DNA of 64,000 nucleotides from CAG-273 sp963929915 (GCA_963929915.1 CAWVJY010000005.1:1-64000); one strand, 5' to 3'; numbered from the stretch's first letter, positions 26,218-36,470 are shown. Program-made: numbers and translations. Notes: generated by a model not told the origin, from the letters alone.

Positions 26218-27264
26218 ATTAAATTTAGGCATCATTCCTATTTTGTTTGGTGTGTGGACTGGTAATTGATAAATATCATGTCCTGGAAATTCGTTGGCTT
26301 CTACAAATAGTGGTCCATTTGGGGTAAAGGCAACATCCCAGCCTACATATCCCATTTCTGGTATTTCTTGACATGCTTTTTTGCAAAGTTCTATTGCTTC
26401 ATTCCAATAAGGGAATTGAAAGCCTTTTATTTTTTCTCCTGTTTGTGGATGTTTTTCATATACATTTTTTTGTTTATCAATTGCTACTTGTGTTACAATT
26501 CCTGTTTTTTCATCTACTGGTGCTGCCATTCCTCCACTATTAAAATTATCTACAAATTTGCCACCATTTCCTATTCTAAAATAAGCACAAATAATATGTG
26601 GTTCTAGTTCTGCATTTTTTCTTTCTTCTTTTGGTAAGGATAACAAAGATTTTCCATCTTTTGTGGTTACTACTGTAACAATACGAACGGTATTAATAGA
26701 ATTTGGATAAATTTTGGCAACCTCTGGATGTTGCTTAATTACTTCTTCTAGTTCAAAATTATTTCCTTCTTTGCTTAAATATTGGTATAATTCTTCTAAA
26801 GAAGAGTAATCTTTCGTAGAAATTTTTTCAATTCCTTTGCCACATCCACCATCTATTGGTTTTGCCATAAATTCTCCATGTTTTTTCAAAAATTCCATTA
26901 CCTGGTCTTTAGGTGTTCCATTTACCTTAATCCAATCTCTTTTTAAATATTGCTTAAAAATAGTATTAAATTCATCTTTATTTTTAAAATAGTGTAAGGT
27001 ATCTAAATCACAGTATTTTGTTACTAAATTGTTATTTCTTCCTCTTGTTAAATAAGTATCTCTTTGCTCATCTGTTAAGTTGTACATTTCAAATAAGTCA
27101 TAGTCCATGTAACCTGCACCATAACGTCTTGCACATTTTTGCATATCTAAAAATATTTTAAATTTGGACATTCCTGTTTTTTGATGAATGGAATTTATTT
27201 TTTCCATCATTGCTTTTTTATCCATTCCTTTTAATCTTTTTAAAATGTAGATAATATTTCCCAC
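26206..27264 (-). CDS. Sugar-transfer-associated ATP-grasp protein
   Basis: 352 residues. KKHGEFMAKPIDGGCGKGIEK is the ATP-binding loop; VAKIYPNSINTVRIVTV and YVGWDVAFTPNGPLFVEANE carry the basic and metal-binding residues (D and E..N) of the ATPgrasp_ST family. Members occur in exopolysaccharide and capsule loci and are thought to ligate an amino acid or sugar derivative. It is next to the flippase in the same direction. The C-terminal residues NFSH and stop codon fall in a REP-C repeat, so the native end may have been different. Confidence 0.88.
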   Translation of the reverse strand: MGNIIYILKRLKGMDKKAMMEKINSIHQKTGMSKFKIFLDMQKCARRYGAGYMDYDLFEMYNLTDEQRDTYLTRGRNNNLVTKYCDLDTLHYFKNKDEFNTIFKQYLKRDWIKVNGTPKDQVMEFLKKHGEFMAKPIDGGCGKGIEKISTKDYSSLEELYQYLSKEGNNFELEEVIKQHPEVAKIYPNSINTVRIVTVVTTKDGKSLLSLPKEERKNAELEPHIICAYFRIGNGGKFVDNFNSGGMAAPVDEKTGIVTQVAIDKQKNVYEKHPQTGEKIKGFQFPYWNEAIELCKKACQEIPEMGYVGWDVAFTPNGPLFVEANEFPGHDIYQLPVHTPNKIGMMPKFNFSH

Positions 27265-27390
27265 CGTTTTTTCTCCTTTTTTCTCTTTATAGGATTCTAA
27301 TTTCTATAAGAAAAGGCTTATTCTATAAAAAGAATCTTTCCATATCCTCTCAAATATTCAAGTACTTAATTTTTTAACTCTTTTCTTACA

Positions 27391-27431
27391 AAAAAATAGT
27401 ATATAATCATTTTTACTGATTATATACTATT
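27391..27431 (-). terminator. Terminator downstream of glyS
   Basis: On the minus strand AATAGTATATAATCA, loop GTAAAAA, TGATTATATACTATT and T6. It lies 150 bp past the glyS stop. The rest of the 27265-27580 gap shows no gene. Confidence 0.85.
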
Positions 27432-27580
27432 CTTTATATTCTTTTCAAGTATTCTATTTGTTTTCTTTAAAAAGTTTGGATGAATTATACAATTTAAGGT
27501 CACAAACTAAGCCTACAAAGTAAGTCAATTTCTAATTGTACCTCAAATAAACTTATCTCCAATCGTCTTTTCCATGGTCC

Positions 27581-28966
27581 TTAAAAGCTTACTTTTCCTT
27601 CTATATAGTCTTCTAACTCATCAATTTTTATTCTTACTTGTTCCATGGTATCTCTATCACGAACTGTTACACAGTTATCTTCTAGAGTGTCAAAATCTAT
27701 GGTTACACAATATGGTGTTCCAATTTCATCTTCTCTTCTATAACGTTTTCCAATACTTCCAGCTTCGTCATAATCGCACATGAATTTTTTAGATAGCTTT
27801 GTGTATACCTCTTCTGCTTTTTCACTCAATTTTTTAGATAAAGGAAGAACTGCTACTTTATATGGTGCTAGTGCTGGGTGCAAATGCAATACTACTCTTG
27901 TATCTCCTTCTGCAATTGCTTCTTCTTCATAACTGTTACATAAGAAAGCTAAAGCAACACGGTCACATCCTAAAGATGGTTCAATACAATATGGTATAAA
28001 TTTTTCTCCGGTTTCTTGGTCTAGATAATTAAAATCTTCATTAGAATATTGCATATGTTGTTTTAAGTCATAATCTGTTCTATCTGCAACTCCCCATAAT
28101 TCTCCCCAACCAAATGGGAATAAAAATTCAATATCTGTTGTTGCTACACTATAAAAACATAATTCTTCTTTACTATGATCTCTTAACCTTATGTTTTCTT
28201 CTTTTATTCCTAAACCTAAAAGCCAATCCCTGCAGAAGCCTCTCCAATATTCAAACCACTCCATATCTGTTCCTGGCTTGCAGAAAAATTCTAATTCCAT
28301 TTGCTCAAATTCACGAGTTCTAAAGGTAAAGTTTCCTGGAGTAATTTCATTTCTAAAAGATTTCCCAATTTGTGCAATTCCCATTGGCAATTTTCTTCTA
28401 GTTGTACGAAGTACATTTTTAAAGTTAACAAAAATACCTTGTGCAGTTTCTGGTCTTAAGTATAATTCTGATGTAGTATCTTCTGTTACACCTTGGAATG
28501 TTTTGAACATTAAATTAAATTTTCTAATAGGTGTAAAATCTTCTTTTCCGCAGTTTGGGCATGTGATATGATTTTTTTTGATAAATGATACCATTTCTTC
28601 GTCACTCATCCCATCTGCTACCATGTCTTTTCCATTTTCATGTGCCCATTCTTCAATTAGTTTGTCAGCTCTATGTCTTGTTTTACAGCTTTTACAATCA
28701 ATTAAAGGATCACTAAAACCTCCTACATGACCAGAAGCTACCCATGTTTTAGGATTCATTAGAATAGCTGCATCTAACCCTACATTGTATTTACTTTCTT
28801 GTACAAATTTTTTCATCCATAGTTTTTTAATATTATTTTTTAGTTCTACACCTAATGGTCCATAATCCCATGAATTGGCAAGACCTCCATAAATTTCTGA
28901 ACCTGGATAAATATATCCCCTTGTTTTGCATAAGTTTACTAACTTTTCCATTGTTAAATCTGACAT
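27581..28966 (-). CDS. glyS: Glycyl-tRNA synthetase, dimeric type
   Basis: 461 residues, class II synthetase: motif 1 region GGLANSWDYGPLGVELKNN, zinc-type insert CKSCKTRHRAD and CPNCGKEDF, motif 2 GIAQIGKSFRNEITP and motif 3 SLGCDRVALAFLC, with anticodon-binding domain near LAPYKVAVLPL. It attaches glycine to tRNA-Gly. This is the Gram-positive/eukaryote-like alpha2 form, rather than the alpha2beta2 GlyQ/GlyS form. Controlled by the T-box at 29016-29225. Confidence 0.98.
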   Translation of the reverse strand: MSDLTMEKLVNLCKTRGYIYPGSEIYGGLANSWDYGPLGVELKNNIKKLWMKKFVQESKYNVGLDAAILMNPKTWVASGHVGGFSDPLIDCKSCKTRHRADKLIEEWAHENGKDMVADGMSDEEMVSFIKKNHITCPNCGKEDFTPIRKFNLMFKTFQGVTEDTTSELYLRPETAQGIFVNFKNVLRTTRRKLPMGIAQIGKSFRNEITPGNFTFRTREFEQMELEFFCKPGTDMEWFEYWRGFCRDWLLGLGIKEENIRLRDHSKEELCFYSVATTDIEFLFPFGWGELWGVADRTDYDLKQHMQYSNEDFNYLDQETGEKFIPYCIEPSLGCDRVALAFLCNSYEEEAIAEGDTRVVLHLHPALAPYKVAVLPLSKKLSEKAEEVYTKLSKKFMCDYDEAGSIGKRYRREDEIGTPYCVTIDFDTLEDNCVTVRDRDTMEQVRIKIDELEDYIEGKVSF

Positions 28967-29015
28967 AAAAAATTCCTCCTTTTTCTATTTTATAACTAGA
29001 ATTTAAAAGTCTATC

Positions 29016-29225
29016 AAAAAAACACTTTCTCCTCTAGCTATTATAAGCTAGGGACGAAAGTGTTATATTCCGCGGTTCCACCCTATTTGATTAATTACTT
29101 TTTAATTAATCCACTTTATTTTTTGAATGCTCCAAAGCTCCACCATATAGTTTTTAAGGTTGGCTTCCACCTTTTCCAACTCTCTTTTACTTAAAATGCT
29201 ATACTTCTTCTTTTTCACTGCATTT
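29016..29225 (-). promoter_or_regulatory. T-box leader of glyS
   Basis: On the minus strand: a stem-I segment with AAGGTGGAAGCCAACC (about 29157-29172), the antiterminator core AGGGTGGAACCGCG (29084-29071), and the terminator AACACTTTCGTCCC..GGAGAAAGTGTT with T7 (29063-29016). Uncharged tRNA-Gly would bind and favour antitermination. I did not assign the specifier codon. The 5' limit is approximate. Confidence 0.95.
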
Positions 29226-29337
29226 ATTCATATGCTATATCTTACTATTTTTTTCCAAAAAAGTCAAGTTATTTTACTGCTTTTTGTCATTCGGTTAATT
29301 CTTTTTTACCCATCTTATTGTTTTCATTATATTATAG

Positions 29338-30051
29338 TTATTTTATCACCTTCATTGCCTCATCTGTAATTTTATTTTTATCAAATTTTCTCATAATAAG
29401 TACTATAATTGCTACAATTAAAAAAGTAACCCCATAAATTAGTAAACTAAAATGCCAATTTCCTGCTAATAAATTTTGTCCTGCTAAAGTAGATGAAACA
29501 ACAGATGGTAATCTTGCTATAGTAGAAATAATAATAAAGTTTAATGGTTTAATTGGAAGTAGTGCTGCTATATAGGTAAATAAATCTTTTGGTGTTCCTG
29601 GTATAAAAAATAAAATAAAAATAATAAAAGAAATGGTGCTTGGATTTTGAAATACCTTGCTATTTTCAATTTTTTCTATCTTTTTAGGGTCTACAAATTC
29701 ATAAATAAATTTTCTTCCTAATTTATGAACTAATAAATAAATAAATGCTGTAATAATCATAGCTGATACCATAATAAATACTGTTCCCCATAGTCCACCA
29801 TAACAAATTCCTGCTAATATTTCAATTGGTTCTCCTGGTATAATAAATAAAAAGATTTGAGCAAATTGCAAGCCGAATAACATAAGTATACCTAAAAATC
29901 CAGAACTGTTTATCTTTTCTTGAAAAGCTTGTTGTCCTTCTGGAGTAGATAAATTTTGAATAAGAGGAATTAAGTAAATTGTAATTCCTATCATAATGGC
30001 AACTACCATACATAATAAAACTATTTTAAATATTTTTGTTTTCTTTTTCAT
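29338..30051 (-). CDS. TVP38/TMEM64-family (VTT/DedA-like) membrane protein
   Basis: 237 residues, five to six hydrophobic segments. Family landmarks: IIPGEPIEILAGICYGGLWG and IYLLVHKLGRKFIYEF, then FIPGTPKDLFTYIAALLPI with the conserved G-T/P-x-D. VTT proteins are implicated in lipid scrambling and membrane homeostasis. The lone gene is preceded by GAGAGAAAGTT. No pathway neighbour. Confidence 0.9.
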   Translation of the reverse strand: MKKKTKIFKIVLLCMVVAIMIGITIYLIPLIQNLSTPEGQQAFQEKINSSGFLGILMLFGLQFAQIFLFIIPGEPIEILAGICYGGLWGTVFIMVSAMIITAFIYLLVHKLGRKFIYEFVDPKKIEKIENSKVFQNPSTISFIIFILFFIPGTPKDLFTYIAALLPIKPLNFIIISTIARLPSVVSSTLAGQNLLAGNWHFSLLIYGVTFLIVAIIVLIMRKFDKNKITDEAMKVIK

Positions 30052-30170
30052 AACTTTCTCTCTTTCTTTATTTTATACCATTTATATTATATCTCATTTT
30101 GAGCCAATTTAAAAGTTATTTGTTAAAGTTTCATAATTTCTTAAGAAACTAATGAGAGTACTACTTAAGG

Positions 30171-30204
30171 AAAAGAGAGGAATTTTTAAACTCCTCTCTT
30201 TTGA
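30171..30204 (-). terminator. Terminator of the 30225-32663 gene
   Basis: AAAAGAGAGGA and TCCTCTCTTTT pair around a ten-base loop; T-runs are weak but present. Confidence 0.8.
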
Positions 30205-30224
30205 TTTACTATTGAATTTTTATG

Positions 30225-32663
30225 TTATTCTTCCACAAAGTTTACTGTAGCTTTAGCTGAATCTGGCATAGTATTACCTGCAGTATAATCAGCATAATAA
30301 TATCCTACACGATTAGCACCAGTTCCAGTTCCCTCAATGGTATTAACCACATTACCATCTGTTCCTACTAAATTTTTAACATTTATTGTATATTTTGCAA
30401 AGTATGTATCTGCATGTGCAGGTGCCTTACTTCCAACAGCTTGGAAACATATAAATCCTCCCCAACCATCATTTGAACCATCTAAAACTGTATTATCATA
30501 AATGTTAAAAGTTGCACTAGTATTAAAATAATTTGATAATCTTAATGCATTTCCAGAATAAGCAAATGTATTATTTTCAATGGTAATTGTTGCTCCATCT
30601 TCTATGTTAAACATGCTAATAACATTATTACCTGCTTTTGAGTTAAATACATTATTTCTAATAATTGTTCCATCTTTTACGGCCTTGTTTTGTGCTTGGC
30701 TAAATTCGATAAGATTATAAATACCAGTTAAGTCATCTGTTCCTGTTCCAAACGTATTATTTTCAATAACTATTTTTTCAGGAGTAGCAATGTTAATAAG
30801 ATTATATGCTGTTCCTGTAACTTTAGAAATTGTTGAATTTGTTAGAGTAAATGGGCCATCTGAATTTACTTTAATTAAAGAAACTCCTGAAGGTTTGGAA
30901 TTACTATATCCTGTATCAAATCCGGTCATTTCTACTTCATCTAAAACAACATTTTCACCAGTAACTGTTACTGTATTATTTAGTTTAACATCTTGTATCT
31001 TTACTTCATTTCCAGTAATGTTTAATTTAGACTTTATTGTTGCGCCATTACCATTAATTGTTATTTTCTTGTCAAGTGTAAGAGTTTCTTCTTCAGTTTC
31101 AATTACAACATCTTTGGTTAATTCAACAGTATCTATATCTTCATTTGTAAGAGCTTCTAGTAATTCATCTGATGATTCAATTATTCCTGTAGTTGCATAC
31201 TTTTCATCTGAATAATAATACGTTTGCTCTTTATTATTTGTTTCAGTTGTTGCATAATATTCTTCAATTCCACTTCCAGTAACTGTTCCTTGGTCTTTTT
31301 CTATCCAAATTATTGGTACTGTTCTTTCTTCATTATCCATTACAATTGTTCCATTTACAGTTAATTGGCTATTTTCTAGTCCTTCTGCCACACCTTTAGA
31401 TACTTCAATACCACCAAATACATTTCCAGATACATTAATTGTTCCTCCTAATGTTACTTTTGATGCATTTACTAATAATCCTGCACTAGCTCCTGTAAAT
31501 CCTAGGTCTTTTATTGTTGCTTCTGTATTATATACTTGTAGTACATAGTTATCTCCTGATCCTCCTGACCAGCTTCCTTCTTCTCCTACATAACTAATGA
31601 TATTTCCATTTCCGTTGATAGTTACATCTCTACCTACTACAATTACATGGTCTGTTTCATATTTATAATTGTCTCCTTTTAGCAAATTAATTACTTCTAG
31701 GTTTGTTTGTAATGCATGTTCTAATTCTGCTACACTTGTTACATTTGCTTCTGGCATTTCGTTAAAGTAAAATACTTGTCCTACTTTTACTCCTGTTACT
31801 TTTACTAAGTTTCCTCCTACTATGCAGTCATTTACTCCGTCTTCCCAAATTGTTGGATTTTCTAATACTTCTTCATGTTCTAATGTTGCATTTGTAATAT
31901 CTAAACTTGGATTTTCTAGTCCTTCGCCTACTCCTTTAGATACTTCAATTCCTCCAAATGCGTTTCCGTCTACATTAATGGTTTCTTCTAATACAACATC
32001 TGATGAATTTACTAATAATGCTGCATTTGCTCCTGTTAATGTAATATCACTAATTGTTGCTTCTGTATTATATACTTTTACTACGTAATTTTCTGTATCT
32101 TTTCTCCATTCTCCACTTTCTCCTGTAAAGGTAATAGTTTCTCCATTTCCGTTAATTGTTACAGGTTTACTTACTAAAATGGAATGATCTGTCTCAAATT
32201 TATCTCCTGCAATTAAATTAATAGTTGTGATATCTGGATTTGCTAAAGCTTCTTCTAATTCTGTTACATTTTTTACATTGGCTGTTGTAACAACATATTT
32301 TTCTAAATCTTTGTATTGAATGTCAAATTCAACGCCACTTAAGTCAACTGTTTCACCTGAGATTGCTTCAATCCAGTTTCCTTCTAAATCTCTAGAATAT
32401 ACTTTCATGTACTCTAAAGCATCTTGTCCTTCTACTCCTGTTGGTATATCTATTGTTCTAGCTGCATACATCATGATTTGAGTAGAAATATATGGTGTTT
32501 CTTCTGTAAATAAATGTGTACCAATGACATAAATTAATTCTTCACTATCTGTTTCAGCAATATTTTCATCTGTTGCTTGGAATGTTGCTGCATTTACAAT
32601 TCCTGTTCCTGCTAAAACAAAAAGTAATAATACAATTAAAAAATACTTAATTTGTTTTTTCAT
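30225..32663 (-). CDS. Large secreted protein with right-handed beta-helix repeats
   Basis: 812 residues, signal peptide to about residue 25 (LVLAGTGIVNAATF). It contains a duplicated module (~150-330 and ~330-500): NVTELEEAL / SVAELEHAL, ETDHSILVSKPVTINGNG / TDHVIVVGRDVTINGNG, YNTEATISDITLTGA / YNTEATIKDLGFTGA, FGGIEVSKGVGEGLEN / FGGIEVSKGVAEGLEN. The rest (~540-800) has NTF / NVF rungs typical of pectate-lyase-like beta-helices (IVIENNTFGTG, TIIRNNVFNSK, ITIENNTFAYS). There is no sorting signal, so it is secreted or non-covalently bound. No catalytic site seen; an adhesin-like role is a guess. Confidence 0.8.
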   Translation of the reverse strand: MKKQIKYFLIVLLLFVLAGTGIVNAATFQATDENIAETDSEELIYVIGTHLFTEETPYISTQIMMYAARTIDIPTGVEGQDALEYMKVYSRDLEGNWIEAISGETVDLSGVEFDIQYKDLEKYVVTTANVKNVTELEEALANPDITTINLIAGDKFETDHSILVSKPVTINGNGETITFTGESGEWRKDTENYVVKVYNTEATISDITLTGANAALLVNSSDVVLEETINVDGNAFGGIEVSKGVGEGLENPSLDITNATLEHEEVLENPTIWEDGVNDCIVGGNLVKVTGVKVGQVFYFNEMPEANVTSVAELEHALQTNLEVINLLKGDNYKYETDHVIVVGRDVTINGNGNIISYVGEEGSWSGGSGDNYVLQVYNTEATIKDLGFTGASAGLLVNASKVTLGGTINVSGNVFGGIEVSKGVAEGLENSQLTVNGTIVMDNEERTVPIIWIEKDQGTVTGSGIEEYYATTETNNKEQTYYYSDEKYATTGIIESSDELLEALTNEDIDTVELTKDVVIETEEETLTLDKKITINGNGATIKSKLNITGNEVKIQDVKLNNTVTVTGENVVLDEVEMTGFDTGYSNSKPSGVSLIKVNSDGPFTLTNSTISKVTGTAYNLINIATPEKIVIENNTFGTGTDDLTGIYNLIEFSQAQNKAVKDGTIIRNNVFNSKAGNNVISMFNIEDGATITIENNTFAYSGNALRLSNYFNTSATFNIYDNTVLDGSNDGWGGFICFQAVGSKAPAHADTYFAKYTINVKNLVGTDGNVVNTIEGTGTGANRVGYYYADYTAGNTMPDSAKATVNFVEE

Positions 32664-32759
32664 TTCTTACATCCTTATATCTTAGATTTACAATCAGTTT
32701 TTAAATTATTTACATTAAATAAATGATTGCATAAGAAAACTTTAATGTAATATAGAAAA

Positions 32760-33962
32760 CTAATTTCCATTTGCAAATACTCTTGTTCCATTACTTAGCT
32801 CTATTTTATAATTATTGGCTGCACTAAATTGTTCATAACTTACAATTCTTACACCATTTAATTTAGATGACCAGGCTCCCAATTTGTATTCAGAGTTGCC
32901 ATTAAGGTTACCATAAATTGCTGTAATTCCTACTACTGTTCCATTTTTGTATGCTGTTACTAATCTATTTGGTGAGTTTTTATCGTTATTAATATATGAT
33001 GTTACAAATGTATAGGTATCCCATTCACCAGTTACTGTCATATTTTTTGTTACAGTAGTGCTATTTGTTACTTTGTTTCCATTGTTGTACCAACCTTTAA
33101 AAGTGTATCCAGATTTACTTGGATTTTCTGGTAAAGATATTGTTTTACCTTCTTCTACAGTTTGTGTTTCTACTGTGTTTCCATCAACTTTAAAAGTTAC
33201 TGTATATTTTTTTACTTCTGGCTCTGTTGGTTCCTCTGGTTCAGTAGGATCTTCTGGTTTGGTTGGTTCTTCTGGTTCTTCTACTGGTTTTTCAGGTTCA
33301 GTAGGTTCTTCTGGTTTTGTTGGTGTTTGTGGTTTGTTAGGTTTTGTTGATGTTTGAGGTTTTTTGTTTTCCTCTTCCCCACTTTCGTCTGCTGTTTGTT
33401 CTACTTTAGTATCATCTTCTTTTTCCCATTTTGCAGTTATATTACTATCTTCTGTAAATGGCTTAGAAAAGTCTACTTTTTCATCATTCATATACCACCC
33501 TAAAAATTTGTATCCATCTTTTTCTGGGGTTTCTGGTTCTTCTAGCATTCCTTTTGGATCTGTTGTTAATATAGTTTCTCTACCATCTATATTTAAAGTA
33601 ATTTTATAACCTGCTACTTCACCATTTTGAAGCCATCTTGCTTCTAACACAATATCTTGTGTAATTGGTGTATTAAAATTAAATTGTTCTGTTGATTCTA
33701 ACAAAACATCTTGTTGTGTATTGGTTGTTGTTTTTAAATACCAACCTGCAAATTCATACCCTTCTAAGACTGGGTCTGCTGGTCTTGTAGCAGTTTTCCC
33801 TTCTTCTACTTGTTGAGAAGCAATAGGTTCTGCACCATTAGTATCAAAAGAAACTGTATAAATTTGTTTTGTATTTCTAGTAAGTAAAAATATAATAAGT
33901 GCAATTATCAATAGAATTACAATAATGGCAACTGCTATCATAATTTTTTTCTTCTTTTCCAT
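32760..33962 (-). CDS. Membrane-anchored protein with Listeria-Bacteroides (InlB B) repeats
   Basis: 400 residues. An N-terminal membrane helix (about 6-28, IMIAVAIIVILLIIALIIF) acts as anchor. Three InlB-type beta-grasp repeats follow (YTVSFDTNG..GYEFAGWYLK; YKITLNIDG..GYKFLGWYMN; YTVTFKVDG..GYTFKGWYNN). Between repeats 2 and 3 lies a Pro/Glu/Thr spacer of TEPEKP/EEPTKPED type, probably a wall-spanning stalk. A final ~80-residue domain has no recognised match. It sits upstream of the beta-helix gene in the same direction, so the two may work together at the surface. Confidence 0.85.
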   Translation of the reverse strand: MEKKKKIMIAVAIIVILLIIALIIFLLTRNTKQIYTVSFDTNGAEPIASQQVEEGKTATRPADPVLEGYEFAGWYLKTTTNTQQDVLLESTEQFNFNTPITQDIVLEARWLQNGEVAGYKITLNIDGRETILTTDPKGMLEEPETPEKDGYKFLGWYMNDEKVDFSKPFTEDSNITAKWEKEDDTKVEQTADESGEEENKKPQTSTKPNKPQTPTKPEEPTEPEKPVEEPEEPTKPEDPTEPEEPTEPEVKKYTVTFKVDGNTVETQTVEEGKTISLPENPSKSGYTFKGWYNNGNKVTNSTTVTKNMTVTGEWDTYTFVTSYINNDKNSPNRLVTAYKNGTVVGITAIYGNLNGNSEYKLGAWSSKLNGVRIVSYEQFSAANNYKIELSNGTRVFANGN

Positions 33963-34164
33963 TGTTTTCTCCCTTCCTTTTATTTTAAATTATAGCAACT
34001 TTATTATTAAATTTTTAGCCCCCTTTCAATTTTTTCCTTTTTCAGACATATTATAACAAAATATGCCAAATTTGTACATACTTATTTTTCATTTTTTTAA
34101 TTTTTACTGTATAATTTAAAATATCATTTATCAGTTATTATAAATTTTCAAAATTTCACAAAAT

Positions 34165-34230
34165 AAAACTAGCAGAAATTATTTACTTCTTTAATAATAT
34201 TATTAAAGAAGTACAATTTCTGCTAGTTTT
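34165..34230 (-). terminator. Long hairpin after the small membrane-protein gene
   Basis: AAAACTAGCAGAAATT (34165-34180) pairs with AATTTCTGCTAGTTTT (34215-34230), and an inner TACTTCTTTAATAATATT palindrome extends the stem. It is unusually long for a terminator. The rest of 33963-34249 holds no gene. Confidence 0.7.
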
Positions 34231-34249
34231 AACTTTTCATTGCACATAA

Positions 34250-34513
34250 TTAATATAATCTCATTGAATTATTAAAAGCAAACATGCCTGCGCCTACTAA
34301 TACCGCAAATAGAACAATAAGAATAACTGCAATAAGTAATCCGCAAAAGTAAGAACGTGCAAAGCTTCTACGGTTTAAGTTAGAATTGTCAAAAGCAAAT
34401 ACAATAGCTAAAATAAAACCTATAAGTGGTATTGCAAATAGAATACTGTATCCAAAATAGGCCCATGGTGAAAGTACTCTATATTCACTTGGTATATTGT
34501 TATTGATTTCCAT
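34250..34513 (-). CDS. Small two-helix membrane protein
   Basis: 87 residues; GGAGGGGTATGTT precedes the ATG. Two hydrophobic helices (about 18-42, WAYFGYSILFAIPLIGFILAI; and 55-80, LLIAVILIVLFAVLVGAG) separated by a basic loop NRRSFARSYF. Fits the loosely defined zinc-ribbon-less DUF-type small membrane proteins of Firmicutes. Function unknown. A promoter-like TTGAAG-17-TACAAT lies upstream. Confidence 0.75.
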   Translation of the reverse strand: MEINNNIPSEYRVLSPWAYFGYSILFAIPLIGFILAIVFAFDNSNLNRRSFARSYFCGLLIAVILIVLFAVLVGAGMFAFNNSMRLY

Positions 34514-34588
34514 AACATACCCCTCCTTTTATTTTCTGCCACTATTGTATCATATTCTTATTTTTGCTTCAATATTTTTTGACAAAAG

Positions 34589-34616
34589 TTGTCAAAATTC
34601 TCCGTCCCCATTGACA
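34589..34616 (-). repeat. REP-A repeat
   Basis: Full consensus copy on the minus strand, three bases past the stop codon of the downstream exporter half (34620). Confidence 0.9.
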
Positions 34617-34619
34617 CTT

Positions 34620-36470
34620 TTATTCTTCTTCTGCCTCTTCGAATTGTGAATTATACAAATTAGCGTAAAATCCGCCTTTTGCAAGTAATTCTTCATGAGT
34701 TCCTTGTTCAATAACATCTCCTTGGTTCATTACCAAGATAACATCTGCATTTTTAATGGTAGATAGTCTATGGGCAATAATAAAACTGGTTCTTCCTTTC
34801 ATTAAATTATCCATAGCAGATTGAATTTGTTGCTCTGTTCTAGTGTCAATTGAACTGGTAGCTTCATCTAGTATTAAAATTTCTGGATTTGCTAAAATAA
34901 CTCTGGCAATGGTTAGTAATTGTTTTTGTCCTTGCGATATATTGCTAGATTCTTCATCAATTACCATATCATAGCCTTTTGGTAATGTTTGAATAAAGTG
35001 ATGTACATGTGCTGCTTTGGCAGCTGCTATTACTTCTTCGTCTGTGGCATCTGGTTTACCATATTTAATATTTTCTTTAATAGTTCCACCAAATAGCCAA
35101 GTATCTTGTAATACCATTCCAAACATTTGCCTTAACTCTCCACGGTTAAAGTCTTTTACATTATGTCCATCTACTAAAATAGCTCCACTATTTACATCAT
35201 AAAATCTCATTAATAATTTTACCATGGTTGTTTTTCCTGCACCAGTTGGTCCGACAATGGCTACCTTTTGACCATCTTTTACAACCTCATTAAAATCGTG
35301 AATAATAATTTTATCTTCGTTATATCCAAATTGTACATGGTCAAATGTTACATTTCCTTTTAGTCCTTTGGTTGATACTGCATTTGGAATTTCTTGCATT
35401 TCTTCTTCCTCTTCTAAGAATTCAAATATTCTTTCAGAAGCTGCTACCATAGATTGTAACATACTAGAAATTTGAGCAATTTGGTTAATTGGCTGTGTAA
35501 ATTGTTTGTTATATTGGATAAAAGATTGAATATTACCAACCGTAATTCTTCCTTGTACTGCTAAATAACCACCTAAAATGGCAACTCCTACATATCCTAC
35601 ATTTCCTGCAAAATTCATAAGTGGATGCATTAATCCTGACATAAATTGAGATTTCCAACCAGAATGATAAAGTTCATGGTTCATTTTGTCAAAATCTGCT
35701 ATTGCTTTTTCTTCTCCATTAAATACTTTTACAATATTATGTCCACTATAAATTTCTTCTACTTGACCATTTACATGTCCTAAATAATCCTGTTGTGCCT
35801 TGAAGTATTTTTGAGATTTTTTAACAATAAATCTTACTACTAGTGCTGTAATTGGTAAAATAATAATAGAAATAAGTGTCATAGTTACACTAATAGATAA
35901 CATCATGATTAAAATTCCAATAATAGTACAAATAGCAGTTATAATTTGTGTAATACTTTGGTTCATGTTTTGTGAAAAAGTATCTACGTCGTTAGTGATA
36001 ATAGATAACACTTCACCATTGGTTCTTTTATCAAAATATTTCATTGGCAATTTATTAATTTTAACAGCAATATCATTTCTCATTCGATAAGTTAGTTTTT
36101 GAGATACATTTGTCATTAAAAAGCTTTGAATTGCCGAAAATAGCATACTAACAATGTACAAAGTAAGTAAAGTAAGTAAAATTCCTGCAATTTTTCCAAA
36201 GTCAATTCCTGTACCACCTGATAATTTACTAATTAATCCATTAAAGATTTCAGTAGTTGCATTTCCTAAAATTTTTGGTCCTACAATCATAAAAATAGTA
36301 CTTCCAATGGCAAAAATAAATACAATTAATAATTGCCATTTATAGTCTACCAAATAATGTTTAATTAGTTTTTTGGTAGTTTCTTTAAAGTTCTTTGGTT
36401 TTTCCACTGCTCCTGTTCCATGTCCAGGGCCCATACCTCCCATTGGAGGTTTTTTATTATTATTTGCCAT
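34620..36470 (-). CDS. ABC exporter half-transporter with canonical ATPase site residues
   Basis: 616 residues: a type IV ABC exporter membrane domain (~40-340) fused to an ATPase. Walker A GPTGAGKTT, ABC signature degenerate as ISQGQKQL, Walker B ILILDEATSS with the catalytic Glu, H-loop IAHRLST. The N-terminus NNNKKPPMGGMGPGHGTG is typical of the second subunit of heterodimeric multidrug exporters. Its ATG overlaps the stop codon of the upstream partner (TAATG), indicating translational coupling. Confidence 0.92.
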   Translation of the reverse strand: MANNNKKPPMGGMGPGHGTGAVEKPKNFKETTKKLIKHYLVDYKWQLLIVFIFAIGSTIFMIVGPKILGNATTEIFNGLISKLSGGTGIDFGKIAGILLTLLTLYIVSMLFSAIQSFLMTNVSQKLTYRMRNDIAVKINKLPMKYFDKRTNGEVLSIITNDVDTFSQNMNQSITQIITAICTIIGILIMMLSISVTMTLISIIILPITALVVRFIVKKSQKYFKAQQDYLGHVNGQVEEIYSGHNIVKVFNGEEKAIADFDKMNHELYHSGWKSQFMSGLMHPLMNFAGNVGYVGVAILGGYLAVQGRITVGNIQSFIQYNKQFTQPINQIAQISSMLQSMVAASERIFEFLEEEEEMQEIPNAVSTKGLKGNVTFDHVQFGYNEDKIIIHDFNEVVKDGQKVAIVGPTGAGKTTMVKLLMRFYDVNSGAILVDGHNVKDFNRGELRQMFGMVLQDTWLFGGTIKENIKYGKPDATDEEVIAAAKAAHVHHFIQTLPKGYDMVIDEESSNISQGQKQLLTIARVILANPEILILDEATSSIDTRTEQQIQSAMDNLMKGRTSFIIAHRLSTIKNADVILVMNQGDVIEQGTHEELLAKGGFYANLYNSQFEEAEEE

